A DNA stretch of 60,732 bases from NCBI GenBank assembly GCA_945862265.1, contig CAMAXP010000026.1, forward strand, positions 1 to 60,732. The letters run 5' to 3'. The translations under genes and the position numbers were made by a program. Shown here piece by piece: positions 60,604 through 60,732 of the stretch (its first letter is position 1; every line of letters starts with the position of its first letter). The notes below the pieces were generated by a model. The model worked only from the letters and a program-made list of their open reading frames with translations, was not told the DNA's origin and ran no database searches. The stretch is from Bordetella parapertussis. Lineage in GTDB: Bacteria > Pseudomonadota > Gammaproteobacteria > Burkholderiales > SG8-39.

Positions 60604-60732
60604 TGTTGGTAGCTCATCTGGTGAGCCTGTGGGGGCGGAAACTGGTCGTGTGGCGCAGAGGCGCTGGACCAGGAGCCGCGAGATGAGGACGAGGGAATTG
60701 GCAAGGTTGATAAGCACTCTGGGCAAGTTGCC
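60604..60732 (+). other. Non-coding end of window after the truncated membrane protein
   Basis: No gene is visible. The start contains a small hairpin, GCTCA/TGAGC (60612-60630 region), and the composition changes from the preceding gene. It could be the edge of an inserted element, but no terminal repeat or transposase reading frame can be shown within the window. Confidence 0.3.

Noticed and set aside
1..60732. CRISPR arrays, rRNA genes, prophage or complete insertion sequences
   Set aside because: No regularly spaced repeats, rRNA stretches, phage structural genes or transposase reading frames were seen on either strand.

Overview
The window is a GC-rich, densely packed stretch of bacterial chromosome, most likely from a betaproteobacterium of the order Burkholderiales. 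The strongest clue is the number of Bug/TctC-type periplasmic solute-binding proteins: seven intact, one frameshifted and two decayed copies in 60 kb, none with TctA/TctB membrane subunits nearby. That expansion is typical of Bordetella, Cupriavidus and Comamonadaceae relatives. Other clues are an MlaF-like ATPase, SrkA, a Tat-exported MsrB and many genes for degrading unusual organic acids, amides and aromatics. The species cannot be named from the sequence alone.

Layout. (1) 1-7165, plus strand: a catabolic cassette with the end of a TcuA-like FAD dehydrogenase, a class II aldolase, a ThDP enzyme, an aminotransferase and three Bug proteins, the third frameshifted. (2) 7208-8787: a flavin-reductase-like protein and a GcvA-like LysR regulator. 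(3) 8780-22465, minus strand: one compact run of 14 genes (two TauD-type oxygenases, two polysaccharide-deacetylase-fold proteins, a complete Dpp-type ABC importer, an OYE-like flavoenzyme, an amidase and three SDRs). This looks like uptake and degradation of a nitrogen-containing, perhaps cyclic-imide or amide, compound. (4) 22641-28839, plus: PrpD-like, NDP-forming acyl-CoA synthetase, acyl-CoA dehydrogenase, Bug and a transglutaminase-like unknown. (5) 28948-39607: an ACMSD-like amidohydrolase, two metallo-beta-lactamase-fold hydrolases, a Bug, and a minus-strand operon with a NitT/TauT-type importer, 3-hydroxyanthranilate 3,4-dioxygenase-like protein, two RidA proteins and an amine oxidase. 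This resembles a 2-aminomuconate-type route. (6) 39604-41032: MlaF-like ATPase and exported MsrB. (7) 41036-43268: a patch of abridged genes in which conserved blocks of a TAXI-binding protein plus carboxymuconolactone decarboxylase, of a Bug protein and of a Gfo/Idh oxidoreductase are joined with large internal pieces missing but reading frames open. (8) 43258-50202: Rieske oxygenase alpha and beta, Bug, SrkA, luciferase-like monooxygenase, Bug, and a quinone-reductase-like MDR protein. (9) 50237-57781: a region rich in toxin-antitoxin genes, with a winged-helix regulator behind a perfect palindrome, a PIN/antitoxin pair, a tRNA-Asn-like element with terminator, SodC, a complete TRAP transporter, a truncated PIN with its antitoxin and a TumE/TumA-like pair. 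The last two lie inside a decayed tandem duplication. (10) 57883-60732: Bug, a MetE-C-like protein and a membrane protein that appears to be cut off.

The recurring theme is small catabolic cassettes, each carrying its own orphan Bug binding protein. The most unusual signals are the abridged genes at 41-43 kb, the active plus metal-site-less pair of deacetylase-fold proteins, the toxin-antitoxin exchange inside a tandem duplication at 55.9-58.8 kb, and the tRNA-like element. All function calls come from reading the protein sequences by eye; no database search was run.
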